Source: Verrucomicrobiaceae bacterium (GTDB lineage Bacteria > Verrucomicrobiota > Verrucomicrobiia > Verrucomicrobiales > Verrucomicrobiaceae). Taken from it: a DNA stretch of 37,877 nucleotides. This document shows, piece after piece, positions 8,542 through 16,580 of the stretch (the first letter of the stretch is position 1; each line of letters begins with the position of its first letter). The position numbers and the translations under genes were made by a program. The stretch lies in contig JARXAL010000046.1 in the NCBI GenBank assembly GCA_029865835.1, positions 1-37,877 of the forward strand, in the 5' to 3' direction. Under the pieces are notes generated by a model, which was not told the origin of the DNA, searched no databases, and saw only the letters and a program-made list of their open reading frames with translations.

Positions 8542-10701
8542 ATGAAAACTCTTTTCCTTCCGTTTTCACTGCTCATGTCTGCCACCAACCGCCTGCCCTT
8601 GCTTCCCACTTTTGGCTTTCTCAGCCTGCTGAGTGCTTTCTTGCTGTTTCAAGTTCAGCCGTTGATTAGCAAATTCATTTTGCCCTGGTTTGGCGGGAGT
8701 CCTGGTGTGTGGACGACTTGCATGCTGTTCTTCCAGGTGGTGCTTTTTGGTGGCTATGCCTACGCGCATTTTTTGACGCGGTTGCCGCATCGTTGGCAGG
8801 GGATCGTTCATGCGTGTTTGATTGTGGCAGCCTTGGTTTGTCTGCCAATCACACCCAATGAAGCCTGGAAGCCCATGGGGGATGAAGATCCTGCGGGACG
8901 CATTTTGGCGCTGCTTTTGGCAACGGTGGGACTGCCGTATTTCGTTTTGTCGAGCACGGGTCCGCTCGTGCAGGTCTGGTTTACCCGGGCCACGAATGGA
9001 GGCAGTCCGTGGCGGCTGTACGCGCTATCGAACGCCGGTTCGTTGGCCGCGCTGCTGAGCTATCCATTCTTCTTTGAGGTGCGCTGGGATGTCACAGGGC
9101 AGACGTGGCTTTGGTCTGGGGCCTTCTTGATTTTCGCGGCTCTATCGGCGGCCATCGCCTGGCGGGATCGGGCGTTGCGGGTGGATCATTCATTGCCTAA
9201 CGCCGCATCCGGCCCGGAAGTGAAGCCGGTGACTTGGTCTAAGCGGGTACTTTGGGTCTTGCTGCCTGCGCTCGCAAGTGTGCTGCTATTGGCAACCACC
9301 AACCACGTTTGTCAGGATGTGGCCGTGATTCCCTTTCTATGGGTAGTGCCGCTGAGTTTGTATCTGGTCACGTTCATCATTTGCTTTGAGCATGAGCGCT
9401 GGTATCGGCCGTTGCTGTGGGCAACTCCTGCGATGCTGCTGGTGTTCCTAGCTGCGGTCTATGGCGGATTGGATTGGACCAGTGGCAGTTCGATACCCAT
9501 GCCATTTGGCTTTGATTGGAAGATGCCCTGGAGCATTGAAATCACCTACAAAATTGAACTTTTTATCTGCTTCGGAGCGATGTTCCTGGCAGTGATGGTT
9601 TGTCACGGTGAATTGACCCGCCTCAAGCCCGATCCCAAGCATCTGACGGAATTCTATTTGATGATGTCAGCAGGAGGTGCTTTGGGTGGTTTGCTGGTGA
9701 GTCTGGTGGCGCCTCGAGTGTTTGACAGCTATCGCGAATGGCCCTGGGGTTTAATGTTGGCGTTTGGGGTCGCTGCATTCGTGGCGACACGGGAGATTCG
9801 AGGATTGAAAGTTCGCTGGGTTCGCGAGATCCTCTCTATTGGTGGGTTTGCCCTGTTGATTGGGGGGCCTTCCATGATGCACAAATGGGGTCCCAAGGAT
9901 GAGGAACGACTGGAACGTGTGCGCAATTTCTATGGCGTCGTCTCGGTGGCTGAGGACTATGATTACGACTACGACATGGCTTGGCGCAGCCTTTATCACG
10001 GTGGCATCATGCATGGCATGCAGAACATGGGTGACAGCCTGAAAGAGAAGCCCTTTTCGTACTATGGTGAAGAGACCGGTGTGGGTCGCGCGCTACTTGT
10101 GGCACAGGCAGAGCCGGACGCGCGTGTGGGTGTGGTGGGCATGGGAACGGGAACAGCGCTTTGTTATGGCAGCAAGGGGCATGTTTGGCGTTTTTACGAG
10201 ATCAATCCAGTCGTGGAGAGATTGGCCAAGACTTACTTCACCTACATGGAAGACTTTCAGAAACGTGGAGGAGTGCTCGAGATCGTGAACGGAGATGGTC
10301 GATTGGCATTGGAGAAAGAGGAGTCTCAGCAATTTGACATCCTGCTGCTGGACGCTTTCAGCGGTGACTCGGTGCCGATGCATTTGCTGACCCGTGAGGC
10401 ATTTCAGATTTATCAAAGGCACATGAAACCGAATGGCATCATTGCGGTGAACTGCACCAACCGCTACATCGCGCTGGCTTCGGTGATCTACAAAATTGCG
10501 GATGACCTAGGCTATGGCAAAACCCGGATCGGCACGGATTTGGACGGGGACCATGAAATCACGGACTATGTTCTGCTGACGCGCAATGAAGCTTTTCTGA
10601 AGGCCAATCCATCTGAATCACCCTTTGATGAGGTACTGCTGGACGTTCCGGTTTGGACCGACCGTCGGCACAATCTGTTTGAGATTTTGGAGAAAGACTG
10701 A
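8542..10701 (+). CDS. Fused MFS-like membrane / spermidine synthase-like protein
   Basis: The 719-residue protein begins with a hydrophobic multi-pass half (about residues 15-450), rich in predicted membrane helices and of the type called fused MFS/spermidine synthase. The C-terminal soluble half carries a Rossmann methyltransferase-like fold: VGVVGMGTGT (about 529-538) for SAM-type nucleotide binding, then FYEINP, NGDGRLAL and DAFSGDS (about 603-609), all typical of the aminopropyltransferase family. The usual role is transfer of an aminopropyl group to make polyamines, but substrates of the fused form are mostly untested. I chose ATG 8542, preceded by AGGGG at very short spacing, over an in-frame GTG at 8419 that would put 41 unlikely residues before the first helix. 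A DYDYDYD run sits just before the catalytic half. It converges with 10708. Confidence 0.85.
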   Translation: MKTLFLPFSLLMSATNRLPLLPTFGFLSLLSAFLLFQVQPLISKFILPWFGGSPGVWTTCMLFFQVVLFGGYAYAHFLTRLPHRWQGIVHACLIVAALVCLPITPNEAWKPMGDEDPAGRILALLLATVGLPYFVLSSTGPLVQVWFTRATNGGSPWRLYALSNAGSLAALLSYPFFFEVRWDVTGQTWLWSGAFLIFAALSAAIAWRDRALRVDHSLPNAASGPEVKPVTWSKRVLWVLLPALASVLLLATTNHVCQDVAVIPFLWVVPLSLYLVTFIICFEHERWYRPLLWATPAMLLVFLAAVYGGLDWTSGSSIPMPFGFDWKMPWSIEITYKIELFICFGAMFLAVMVCHGELTRLKPDPKHLTEFYLMMSAGGALGGLLVSLVAPRVFDSYREWPWGLMLAFGVAAFVATREIRGLKVRWVREILSIGGFALLIGGPSMMHKWGPKDEERLERVRNFYGVVSVAEDYDYDYDMAWRSLYHGGIMHGMQNMGDSLKEKPFSYYGEETGVGRALLVAQAEPDARVGVVGMGTGTALCYGSKGHVWRFYEINPVVERLAKTYFTYMEDFQKRGGVLEIVNGDGRLALEKEESQQFDILLLDAFSGDSVPMHLLTREAFQIYQRHMKPNGIIAVNCTNRYIALASVIYKIADDLGYGKTRIGTDLDGDHEITDYVLLTRNEAFLKANPSESPFDEVLLDVPVWTDRRHNLFEILEKD

Positions 10702-10715
10702 GGCACCTCACAGTC
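10696..10715 (-). terminator. Hairpin across the convergent stop codons
   Basis: On the minus strand, GACT and GAG pair with CTC and AGTC around a GTGC loop with a two-base bulge, followed by TTTCTCC. It overlaps the stop region of the gene ending at 10701, and the minus-strand gene stops at 10708 inside it. It could end transcription from either side, but the T run is short. Confidence 0.3.
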
Positions 10716-11625
10716 CGAAAGCGGCGTCCATTTCCTGGGCGACGCCTTTGAGATAATCGAAGTCTCCGCCTGCTACTTCAGCAGCGAGCCAGCCGTGGAA
10801 GTTGATCTCGTGGAGGGCTTTGCGCACGTCCGCATAGTCGATATCGCCCTGGCCGATGGGTGTGAATTTTCCCTCAGCCCGCGAGAATCCTTTGACATCC
10901 AACTTGATCACTCGCTTGCCGAGTTGCCGGATCCAATCACCCATGCTGCCGTATTTCCAGTGATTGCCGATATCAAATTGCATGCCGACCCAGGGCGAGT
11001 TGAAGGCATCGACGTATTGAACAAATTTGGCTGCAGTTTGATCCGAGCCGCCGTCGTGGTCATAGCAAAACTGGTTCCAGACGTTTTCTATCACGATCGA
11101 AACGCCGAGTTCAGCGGCTAGAGGGACTGCTTTGGAAATGTTTTCAACGGACCGAGCCCAGATTTCGGTTTCCGGACCGTCTTCACCTTTACCGGCAACA
11201 AGCAAAACCGTGTGACCTCCAACAGCGTGGGTATCACGGATCGCTTGCTTGAGGTCTTCAAGTGCCTGGGCCCGGGTGGCATCATCAGCACTTGTGTGAC
11301 GAATCTTCCAGTGGCTGGCGCAGACCGTTCCGTCGACTGGCAAACCGCTGTCTGCGATGGCCTGACGAACTTCAGCGACGTCGTAGCCCGGGGCTTGCAG
11401 TTCGACGCCCATGAAGCCAGCTTCTTTGGCGGCGCGAAACTTGGCGGTGAGACCGCCATCGACTTTGATCATTCCGATTTTGAGCGTTTTATAGAGCCGC
11501 CCCGCCAATGCGTTGGGGATTTTGGGGTTCGCGAACGCCGCGTTCTGACGGCTTAAAAGGCTTCCGGCAAGGGCTGCGCTGCTCCACTGAAAAAAACGGC
11601 GGCGATTGAAGGCGAAATCTGACAT
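10708..11625 (-). CDS. Tat-exported sugar phosphate isomerase/epimerase-like TIM-barrel protein
   Basis: This 305-residue protein has a Tat signal (NRRRFFQWSS, residues 7-16, then a hydrophobic stretch to about 32). The rest fits the xylose isomerase-like/AP endonuclease 2 TIM barrel. Likely metal-ligand strands are IVIENVWNQ, VGMQFDIGN, VIKLDVKG and AAEVAGGDF, which carry the Glu/Asp ligands of the family. Related enzymes isomerise or epimerise keto- and aldo-sugars. Exported versions such as this are common in Verrucomicrobiota and Planctomycetota, but their substrates are mostly unknown. It begins 12 bp after the EF-hand gene at 11638-12390, so the two probably share a transcript. ATG at 11623-11625 lacks a ribosome binding site. 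Confidence 0.85.
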   Translation of the reverse strand: MSDFAFNRRRFFQWSSAALAGSLLSRQNAAFANPKIPNALAGRLYKTLKIGMIKVDGGLTAKFRAAKEAGFMGVELQAPGYDVAEVRQAIADSGLPVDGTVCASHWKIRHTSADDATRAQALEDLKQAIRDTHAVGGHTVLLVAGKGEDGPETEIWARSVENISKAVPLAAELGVSIVIENVWNQFCYDHDGGSDQTAAKFVQYVDAFNSPWVGMQFDIGNHWKYGSMGDWIRQLGKRVIKLDVKGFSRAEGKFTPIGQGDIDYADVRKALHEINFHGWLAAEVAGGDFDYLKGVAQEMDAAFGL

Positions 11626-11637
11626 GCAACCATTACG

Positions 11638-12390
11638 CTAGGATTTGGGAGGCTTTACAAGTTCATTGGTGCGGTGGACCTCGCTTTTTCTTCGCGACCA
11701 GATGACTAGGAACACGGAGGTTAGCGTGAACACACCAGCGACAGGCCAAAGCCATGAATCCTGGTGATCCGGCGTCAGATTTGGCGCGCTGGCAGGAGCT
11801 TTCACAAAGCCCGTATCGTAGGTGTACTCGGGCTCTTCAAAAGAGAAGGGCACGTCTAACGATTGGCCATCCTGCACATAGGTGCCGCGAATGGTTTGCA
11901 GCGTTCCAGTTTGTTCGAAGATTTCAAACCCGATCCAAAAGTCTTCAATCAGGGCCTCAACGGCGAGATCCAATGTGATGTCCATGTTGCGACCTTCATA
12001 TTGCGCGGGTGGCATGGGTGATGTGGATTGCGGGTCTGGCCAGAGGTAATCAAAACGGGCCTGGTCTCCCCAACTGGAAGGCCTTTGGTTCACTTCTAGC
12101 CTGACATGGCTGTTGAGGTAAGCGACCAAGCGCTGTTCGGCCGATTTGAGTTCGGTGAAATCGAGGTTGCCGTCGCCATTGGCGTCCACTCGGAGGAATC
12201 GGGTGATGGTCAAAAGATTGAAGGTAAATCGTATGACTAGTTGATTGGGCGTGATCTGCACTCGCATGTCACTTTGATCCGCCGGATGACTCCAAGCGAT
12301 CTGACATAAGCAGCTCAAGACGGTTACCCCAAACAAGGCTGCGAAGAGCCATTGACGGCCCTGGAGAAGGCGAAACTCTGGATCGATCAT
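11638..12390 (-). CDS. Exported EF-hand protein with C-terminal membrane anchor, function unknown
   Basis: I do not recognise the whole protein (250 residues). A signal peptide covers about residues 1-34, ending before SHPADQ. One canonical EF-hand calcium loop follows at about residues 69-80 (DANGDGNLDFTE, with acidic residues at loop positions 1, 5, 9 and 12). A transmembrane helix lies near the C-terminus (WLWPVAGVFTLTSVFLVIW) with a short basic tail inside the cell. The bulk is therefore expected on the outer face of the membrane. The HPADQ start is reminiscent of the N-terminal regions of HupE/UreJ-type exported proteins, which is a weak resemblance only. It precedes the exported isomerase by 12 bp, suggesting a shared job. 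Confidence 0.75.
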   Translation of the reverse strand: MIDPEFRLLQGRQWLFAALFGVTVLSCLCQIAWSHPADQSDMRVQITPNQLVIRFTFNLLTITRFLRVDANGDGNLDFTELKSAEQRLVAYLNSHVRLEVNQRPSSWGDQARFDYLWPDPQSTSPMPPAQYEGRNMDITLDLAVEALIEDFWIGFEIFEQTGTLQTIRGTYVQDGQSLDVPFSFEEPEYTYDTGFVKAPASAPNLTPDHQDSWLWPVAGVFTLTSVFLVIWSRRKSEVHRTNELVKPPKS

Positions 12391-12582
12391 TCGCTCTTGA
12401 TTCCCATCAAAGCTCGACCCGGGTTTGACGACCTGGGGACGATTTCACTGAGCAACCGGGGAAGGGTGAGGAAGCTTTTCATGGTGTGTCCGACTGGGAA
12501 CGTTCGTTTTGCCTGGGTCTAGCAGGGATCGCTATTTGAGGCGACGAGGTGAGGCCTGGAACTTGACCTGCTGGGTTCTCTG
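12391..12582. other. Divergent intergenic region
   Basis: This 192-bp spacer separates the EF-hand gene (minus) from the 178-residue gene (plus) and presumably holds both promoters. I see no clear promoter hexamers, strong inverted repeats or RNA structure in it. Confidence 0.3.
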
Positions 12583-13119
12583 GTGCCCGTTGCATGGAGC
12601 CAGCCCCTTTGCCTTGTGATTGTTTTACCGGACCCATTGCCGCCACCGAATCGCCTGTTTCGGATGTATGATGCTGGGGAGATTGATCGGGAGGTATTTC
12701 ATGCGGCGATGCGAGTGCATGCGGAAGGATTGATTGCCGAAATGGAGGAGGCGCGCCTGAACCCGCTGGCAGCCGCACTGGAGGAAGTTAGGCGCCGATT
12801 TGCGGAGGCCAAACTGACGCGACGCCACAATGAGGAGGAGATTCGAGAAGTGTTTGCGGCGTTGTCGGAATTGAATGATTTCCCGCCGGCGCTGCATCTT
12901 TGGAACGCTCAACATAAGCATGTGCCCCTGCGCTGTTTTTTGCGACCCGGGCAGGAGCCTGTGTTTCGTGTGCTCAAGTTTGAAGCCAGCACCTATCGGG
13001 CGTGGGTGACGATCGAGTATGGTGCCAGCGCCAAGAGTCAGGCCGTGCGTGAGGAGATCGATTTGATCCGCGAGGCGGATGGCCGCCTGCAATTGAGGGA
13101 CCGCAGGCGCCTTGCTTGA
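12583..13119 (+). CDS. Conserved-looking hypothetical protein, cytoplasmic
   Basis: I do not recognise a named family. The reading frame encodes up to 178 residues. It has a helical, charged first half (YDAGEIDREVFHAAM, then EEARLNPLAAALEEVRRR and a helix ending REVFAALSEL) and a beta-rich second half (VPLRCFLRPG, PVFRVLKFEA, AWVTIEYGA). There is no signal peptide or membrane segment. The balanced charged composition and the absence of a better frame support a real gene. The start is uncertain: GTG 12583 gives 178 residues, GTG 12616 gives 167 and ATG 12664 gives 151. The NRLFRMYDAGEI context suggests the start lies upstream of 12664. It converges with the ABC-F gene, with only 7 bp between stops. 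Confidence 0.6.
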   Translation: MPVAWSQPLCLVIVLPDPLPPPNRLFRMYDAGEIDREVFHAAMRVHAEGLIAEMEEARLNPLAAALEEVRRRFAEAKLTRRHNEEEIREVFAALSELNDFPPALHLWNAQHKHVPLRCFLRPGQEPVFRVLKFEASTYRAWVTIEYGASAKSQAVREEIDLIREADGRLQLRDRRRLA

Positions 13120-13126
13120 GTCGAGG

Positions 13127-14998
13127 TCAGGCTGGCGTGGTGGTCAATTTTTCCAGTTCGGCTGCGGCCTTTTCCCACTCAGACGTTTTCTTGTGCGTCT
13201 CAGTGCTTAATGCGTCGAGTTCCTGCTGGAGCGTCCTGGACAAGGCGGGGTCGGCAAAGGTGGCGGGATCTTGCAGAGCGAGTTCGACGATCCCCTTGCG
13301 TTTTTCGATGGCCTCGAGCCGACTTTCGGCTTCCTCGATTTTTGCTTCAAGTTCGCGTTTGCGTTTGCTGCGGGCATTACGGGCCTCAGCTTCGAGGCGT
13401 TTTTGTTCCTTGCTTTTGGCGCCGCCGCCGCTTGTGGGAGCGGCGGTTCGCATGGCGCTGGGTTGGTAGTTGCCGAGGTTGCCGTTGGCGGTGAGCGCGG
13501 CGCGCTCGGAGGTGGCCTTGGTCTTGTCGAGGTAGTATTGATAGTCGCCTGCGTAGCGGGTTAGCTGCCCACCGGAGACATGCAAGACGACCTTGGCCAT
13601 GCTGCGAATGAAGTGAACGTCGTGACTGATGAAAACCAGGGTGCCTTCGTAGTCTTCGAGTGCTCCGACGAGGGCGTCGATGCTGCCCATGTCGAGGTGG
13701 GTGGTGGGCTCATCCATGAGGAGGAAGTTTGGGGGTTCCAGGAGCATACGCACGAGGGCGAGGCGGCTCTTTTCGCCACCGCTAAGGACAGCAACGAGTT
13801 TGAAGACATCGTCACCGCGAAACAAAAAGGAACCGAGGAGGGTGCGGGCCAATTGCTCGCCGGGGCGACTGGGAAGATCCATGGCGGATTGAAGCACGGT
13901 GTGCTTCATGTTCAGCGTGTCGCCGCGATACTGGGAGAAGTAGCCGAATTGGGTGTTGTGTCCGGGCTCGACCTTGCCGCCTTGCGGGGTGAGCACGCCT
14001 GCGAGGAGCTTCAGCAAGGTCGACTTGCCCGCACCGTTGGGGCCAACAAGGACGATGCGCTCACCGCGCTCCACTTCGAAGTCGAGTCCCGTGTAAATGG
14101 GCAGGTCACCGTAGGCAAAGTCGACGTTTTTCATGGCAACGACGCGCTGGCCGGAACGCTTCGGCTGAGGGAAGCGGAACTTGACTTTCTTGTCCTCAGC
14201 GACAGGGGCTTCGATCTTTTCCATTCGATCGATCATCTTGAGTTTGTCCTGGGCACGGGAGGCAAAATTGGCTTTGGCTTTGAAGCGGTCGGCCCAGTCC
14301 TTCATCTTCGAGATTTCCTTCTGCTGGTTCTCGTAGGCGGCGATGAGTTGTTCCTCGCGCGCGGCCTTTTCCCTCAAGTAGTCGTCGTAGTTGCCTTTGT
14401 AGCGGGTGACTTTGGATTGGGCGATCTCGAAGATGGAGTCACACAAGGCGTTGAGGAAAACACGGTCGTGGGAAATGAGCAATATGGCGCCTGGATAGCC
14501 GGTGAGATAGTCTTGAAACCAGATGAGGGACTCGAGGTCGAGGTGGTTGGTTGGCTCATCCAGCAGGAGCAAGTCGGGTTCCTGGACCAGGAGCCGGGCG
14601 AGGTGGGCACGCATGACCCAGCCACCACTGAGAGTGTTGGCTTTCCGGTCAAAGTCCGACTCGCGAAAGGCGAGTCCTTTCAGGATGCGTTTGGCTTTGG
14701 GTTCAATCTCCCAACGTTCGTGTTCGTCGTGGACATGACTGGTGGCCAAACCGAGTACCGTGTCATCTCCCACGGGAGCGCTTTCCTGAGGCAGGAAGCC
14801 GAGGGTGGCTCCACGCTCCATGCGCACTTCCCCGTCATCGGGCGTGCCATCTCCCATGAGCATGGAGAAGAGGGTGGATTTCCCGGCGCCGTTGGGACCG
14901 ATGAGACCGACCTTGTCCCCGCGCTGAAGGTGAAAGGACACGCCGCTGAAGAGGGTGCGGCCGGCGTAGGTTTTGCTGACTTGAGTGACTGATAGCAT
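13127..14998 (-). CDS. ABC-F family ATP-binding protein (Uup/YheS-like)
   Basis: This 623-residue protein has two ABC domains in tandem and no membrane part, which defines ABC-F. Domain 1 has Walker A GPNGAGKST (34-42), signature LSGG (123-126) and Walker B LLLLDEPTNHLD (143-154). The interdomain linker (about 200-262) is charged and helical. Domain 2 has GPNGAGKST (319-327), LSGGEK (405-410) and LLMDEPTTHLD (426-436), with Thr where Asn is usual. Residues about 536-618 form a long charged coiled coil as in Uup. ABC-F proteins bind the ribosomal E site and relieve stalled or damaged translation, and some protect against antibiotics. A hairpin sits directly before the ATG, so translation may be controlled. 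Which ABC-F subfamily it belongs to is not certain. Confidence 0.93.
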   Translation of the reverse strand: MLSVTQVSKTYAGRTLFSGVSFHLQRGDKVGLIGPNGAGKSTLFSMLMGDGTPDDGEVRMERGATLGFLPQESAPVGDDTVLGLATSHVHDEHERWEIEPKAKRILKGLAFRESDFDRKANTLSGGWVMRAHLARLLVQEPDLLLLDEPTNHLDLESLIWFQDYLTGYPGAILLISHDRVFLNALCDSIFEIAQSKVTRYKGNYDDYLREKAAREEQLIAAYENQQKEISKMKDWADRFKAKANFASRAQDKLKMIDRMEKIEAPVAEDKKVKFRFPQPKRSGQRVVAMKNVDFAYGDLPIYTGLDFEVERGERIVLVGPNGAGKSTLLKLLAGVLTPQGGKVEPGHNTQFGYFSQYRGDTLNMKHTVLQSAMDLPSRPGEQLARTLLGSFLFRGDDVFKLVAVLSGGEKSRLALVRMLLEPPNFLLMDEPTTHLDMGSIDALVGALEDYEGTLVFISHDVHFIRSMAKVVLHVSGGQLTRYAGDYQYYLDKTKATSERAALTANGNLGNYQPSAMRTAAPTSGGGAKSKEQKRLEAEARNARSKRKRELEAKIEEAESRLEAIEKRKGIVELALQDPATFADPALSRTLQQELDALSTETHKKTSEWEKAAAELEKLTTTPA

Positions 14999-15018
14999 GG
15001 GCCGCTTTCCATAGCGGC
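14999..15018 (-). promoter_or_regulatory. Hairpin directly before the ABC-F start codon
   Basis: On the minus strand the sequence GCCGCT, loop ATGGAA, AGCGGC (15018 to 15001) forms a perfect 6-bp GC-rich stem two bases before the ATG at 14998. The only Shine-Dalgarno-like bases (GGA) are in the loop and the following stem arm. The fold could limit ribosome access and make expression depend on the state of translation. This is inference from sequence only. Confidence 0.45.
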
Positions 15019-15082
15019 AGTCGGGGTATCTTGCAAGGAGAGGGGTCGAACAGATCGCCTTCTGTTATGCAATGAGGGTCTA

Positions 15083-16534
15083 ATGCCAGGAATGAAAGCT
15101 ACCGTGCTGGATTCTCGTTGCTTATGGATGAAAAGACGCCGCTGTTTGTCCCTGCTGGTTGCTGCCCCGACGCTGGCGTCAACCGCAGAGCCTCAAGCCC
15201 TCTTCATTGAGGGCTATGCTGCCCGTCTCAGCGTGGTCCAGGGCGGGGAAATGGCTCTGCATGTCAGCACCAGCGGGGCGACGTTTGACGTGGAGATCGC
15301 CAGATTGGGAGCAGTTCGGGAGGTGGTATGGAAAAAGACCGGGGTGGTGGGCGTGAACCACCCGGTGCCGGATGACGCCTCTTCCCATGGCTGTCGTTGG
15401 CCAGAAAGCTTACGGGTGCCTGTGGCCATGGATTGGAAATCGGGGTATTACGAGATCAGTTTTCGCACGTCTGATGCGGGGGGGAAGTGGACTCATCGCA
15501 GCCGAAGAACCGCCGAGGGCAGTGCTTTTTTCATCGTGCGCACCGCCCAGCCTGGCAATCGTTCGAAGATCCTTCTGCAACTGGCGACCAACACCTACAA
15601 CGCTTACAACAACTGGGGAGGCTTCAGCGTGTATGCGTACAACAGTCTTTCGAATAACCAGGGGCATCGCGTCAGTTTTGAAAGGCCGCCAGCGTCCCAG
15701 TTTTTGCGTTGGGAACTGCCCTTTGTGAAGTGGGCGGAAGAGAATGGTTACGAGCTCGAGTTCGCTGCCAACTCGGATCTGGAATGGCATCCTGAGTTGC
15801 TGGCGCACTACAAGCTGGTGCTCAGTGTGGGTCATGATGAATATTGGTCCGCCCCGATGCGTGACCATTTGGAGAACTGGATCGGCAAGGGTGGAAATGT
15901 GGCTTTCTTCAGTGGCAACACCTGTTGCTGGCAAGTGCGCAGCGAGGATGAAGGGCGAGCCTTCACTTGTTGGAAACAAAACTACCATCTCGACCCGATC
16001 TTCCAGACGCAGGATTTTCAAACGCTGAGCACGCTTTGGAGCCATCACCTTGTGAAGCGGCCAGAGAATGCGCTCACGGGCGTCGGCTTTCTCTGGGGAG
16101 GCTATCGACGCAGTCATGGGCAGTTTATGGAGGGTCCAGCGGCTTATGAGGTACATCGGCCTGCACATTGGGTCCTGGCGGGAACGGGTCTCAAAACGGG
16201 AGATCTTTTCGGCGATCAGGATACCGTGGTAGGTTACGAGTGCGATGGTTGCGAACTGGAATGGAAGGATGGGGTGCCCTATCCTGCTGGCCGCGATGGC
16301 ACGCCAGCGTCTTTCGAGGTGCTGGCCACCTGCCCGGTGCGCTGGCATCCCGATGATGCGGAATGGTATGAACGTTGGGAAAAAGGCCGCACCGGAGCTG
16401 CCTGCATGGGCCTTTACACACGAGGTGGCACCGTTTTTACAGCTGGCACGACGGACTGGTCGCATGGCCTTCGGGGTGGGGATCCAATGGTGCAACAAAT
16501 CACCCGGAATCTGTTAGACCGTTTGTCGAAATGA
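15083..16534 (+). CDS. Exported N,N-dimethylformamidase large-subunit-like protein
   Basis: The 483-residue protein resembles the C-terminal domain of the N,N-dimethylformamidase beta subunit (DMFA2_C type). Supporting blocks are ATNTYNAYNNWGG (168-180), YELEFAANSDL (223-233), SVGHDEYWSAPM (248-259) and FFSGNTCCWQVR (275-286). Dimethylformamidase hydrolyses an amide to formate and dimethylamine using iron. This protein need not have that substrate. ATG 15083 is preceded by GAGGG at about 4 bp, one of the few good ribosome binding sites here. A later ATG at 15128 would place MKRRRCLSLLVAAPTLAS at the N-terminus as a signal peptide, so export is likely with either start. The dimethylformamidase itself is not normally described as exported. 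It is divergent from ABC-F and 46 bp before the heme protein. Confidence 0.75.
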   Translation: MPGMKATVLDSRCLWMKRRRCLSLLVAAPTLASTAEPQALFIEGYAARLSVVQGGEMALHVSTSGATFDVEIARLGAVREVVWKKTGVVGVNHPVPDDASSHGCRWPESLRVPVAMDWKSGYYEISFRTSDAGGKWTHRSRRTAEGSAFFIVRTAQPGNRSKILLQLATNTYNAYNNWGGFSVYAYNSLSNNQGHRVSFERPPASQFLRWELPFVKWAEENGYELEFAANSDLEWHPELLAHYKLVLSVGHDEYWSAPMRDHLENWIGKGGNVAFFSGNTCCWQVRSEDEGRAFTCWKQNYHLDPIFQTQDFQTLSTLWSHHLVKRPENALTGVGFLWGGYRRSHGQFMEGPAAYEVHRPAHWVLAGTGLKTGDLFGDQDTVVGYECDGCELEWKDGVPYPAGRDGTPASFEVLATCPVRWHPDDAEWYERWEKGRTGAACMGLYTRGGTVFTAGTTDWSHGLRGGDPMVQQITRNLLDRLSK

Positions 16535-16580
16535 GGCTCGATTATGCCGGCTGTCTTTGCGGTCTCTCTTCCCTCTTCGA

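Noticed and set aside
13580-14992. Plus-strand open frame of 470 codons
   Set aside because: It is the antisense shadow of the ABC-F gene, which has both full sets of Walker motifs.
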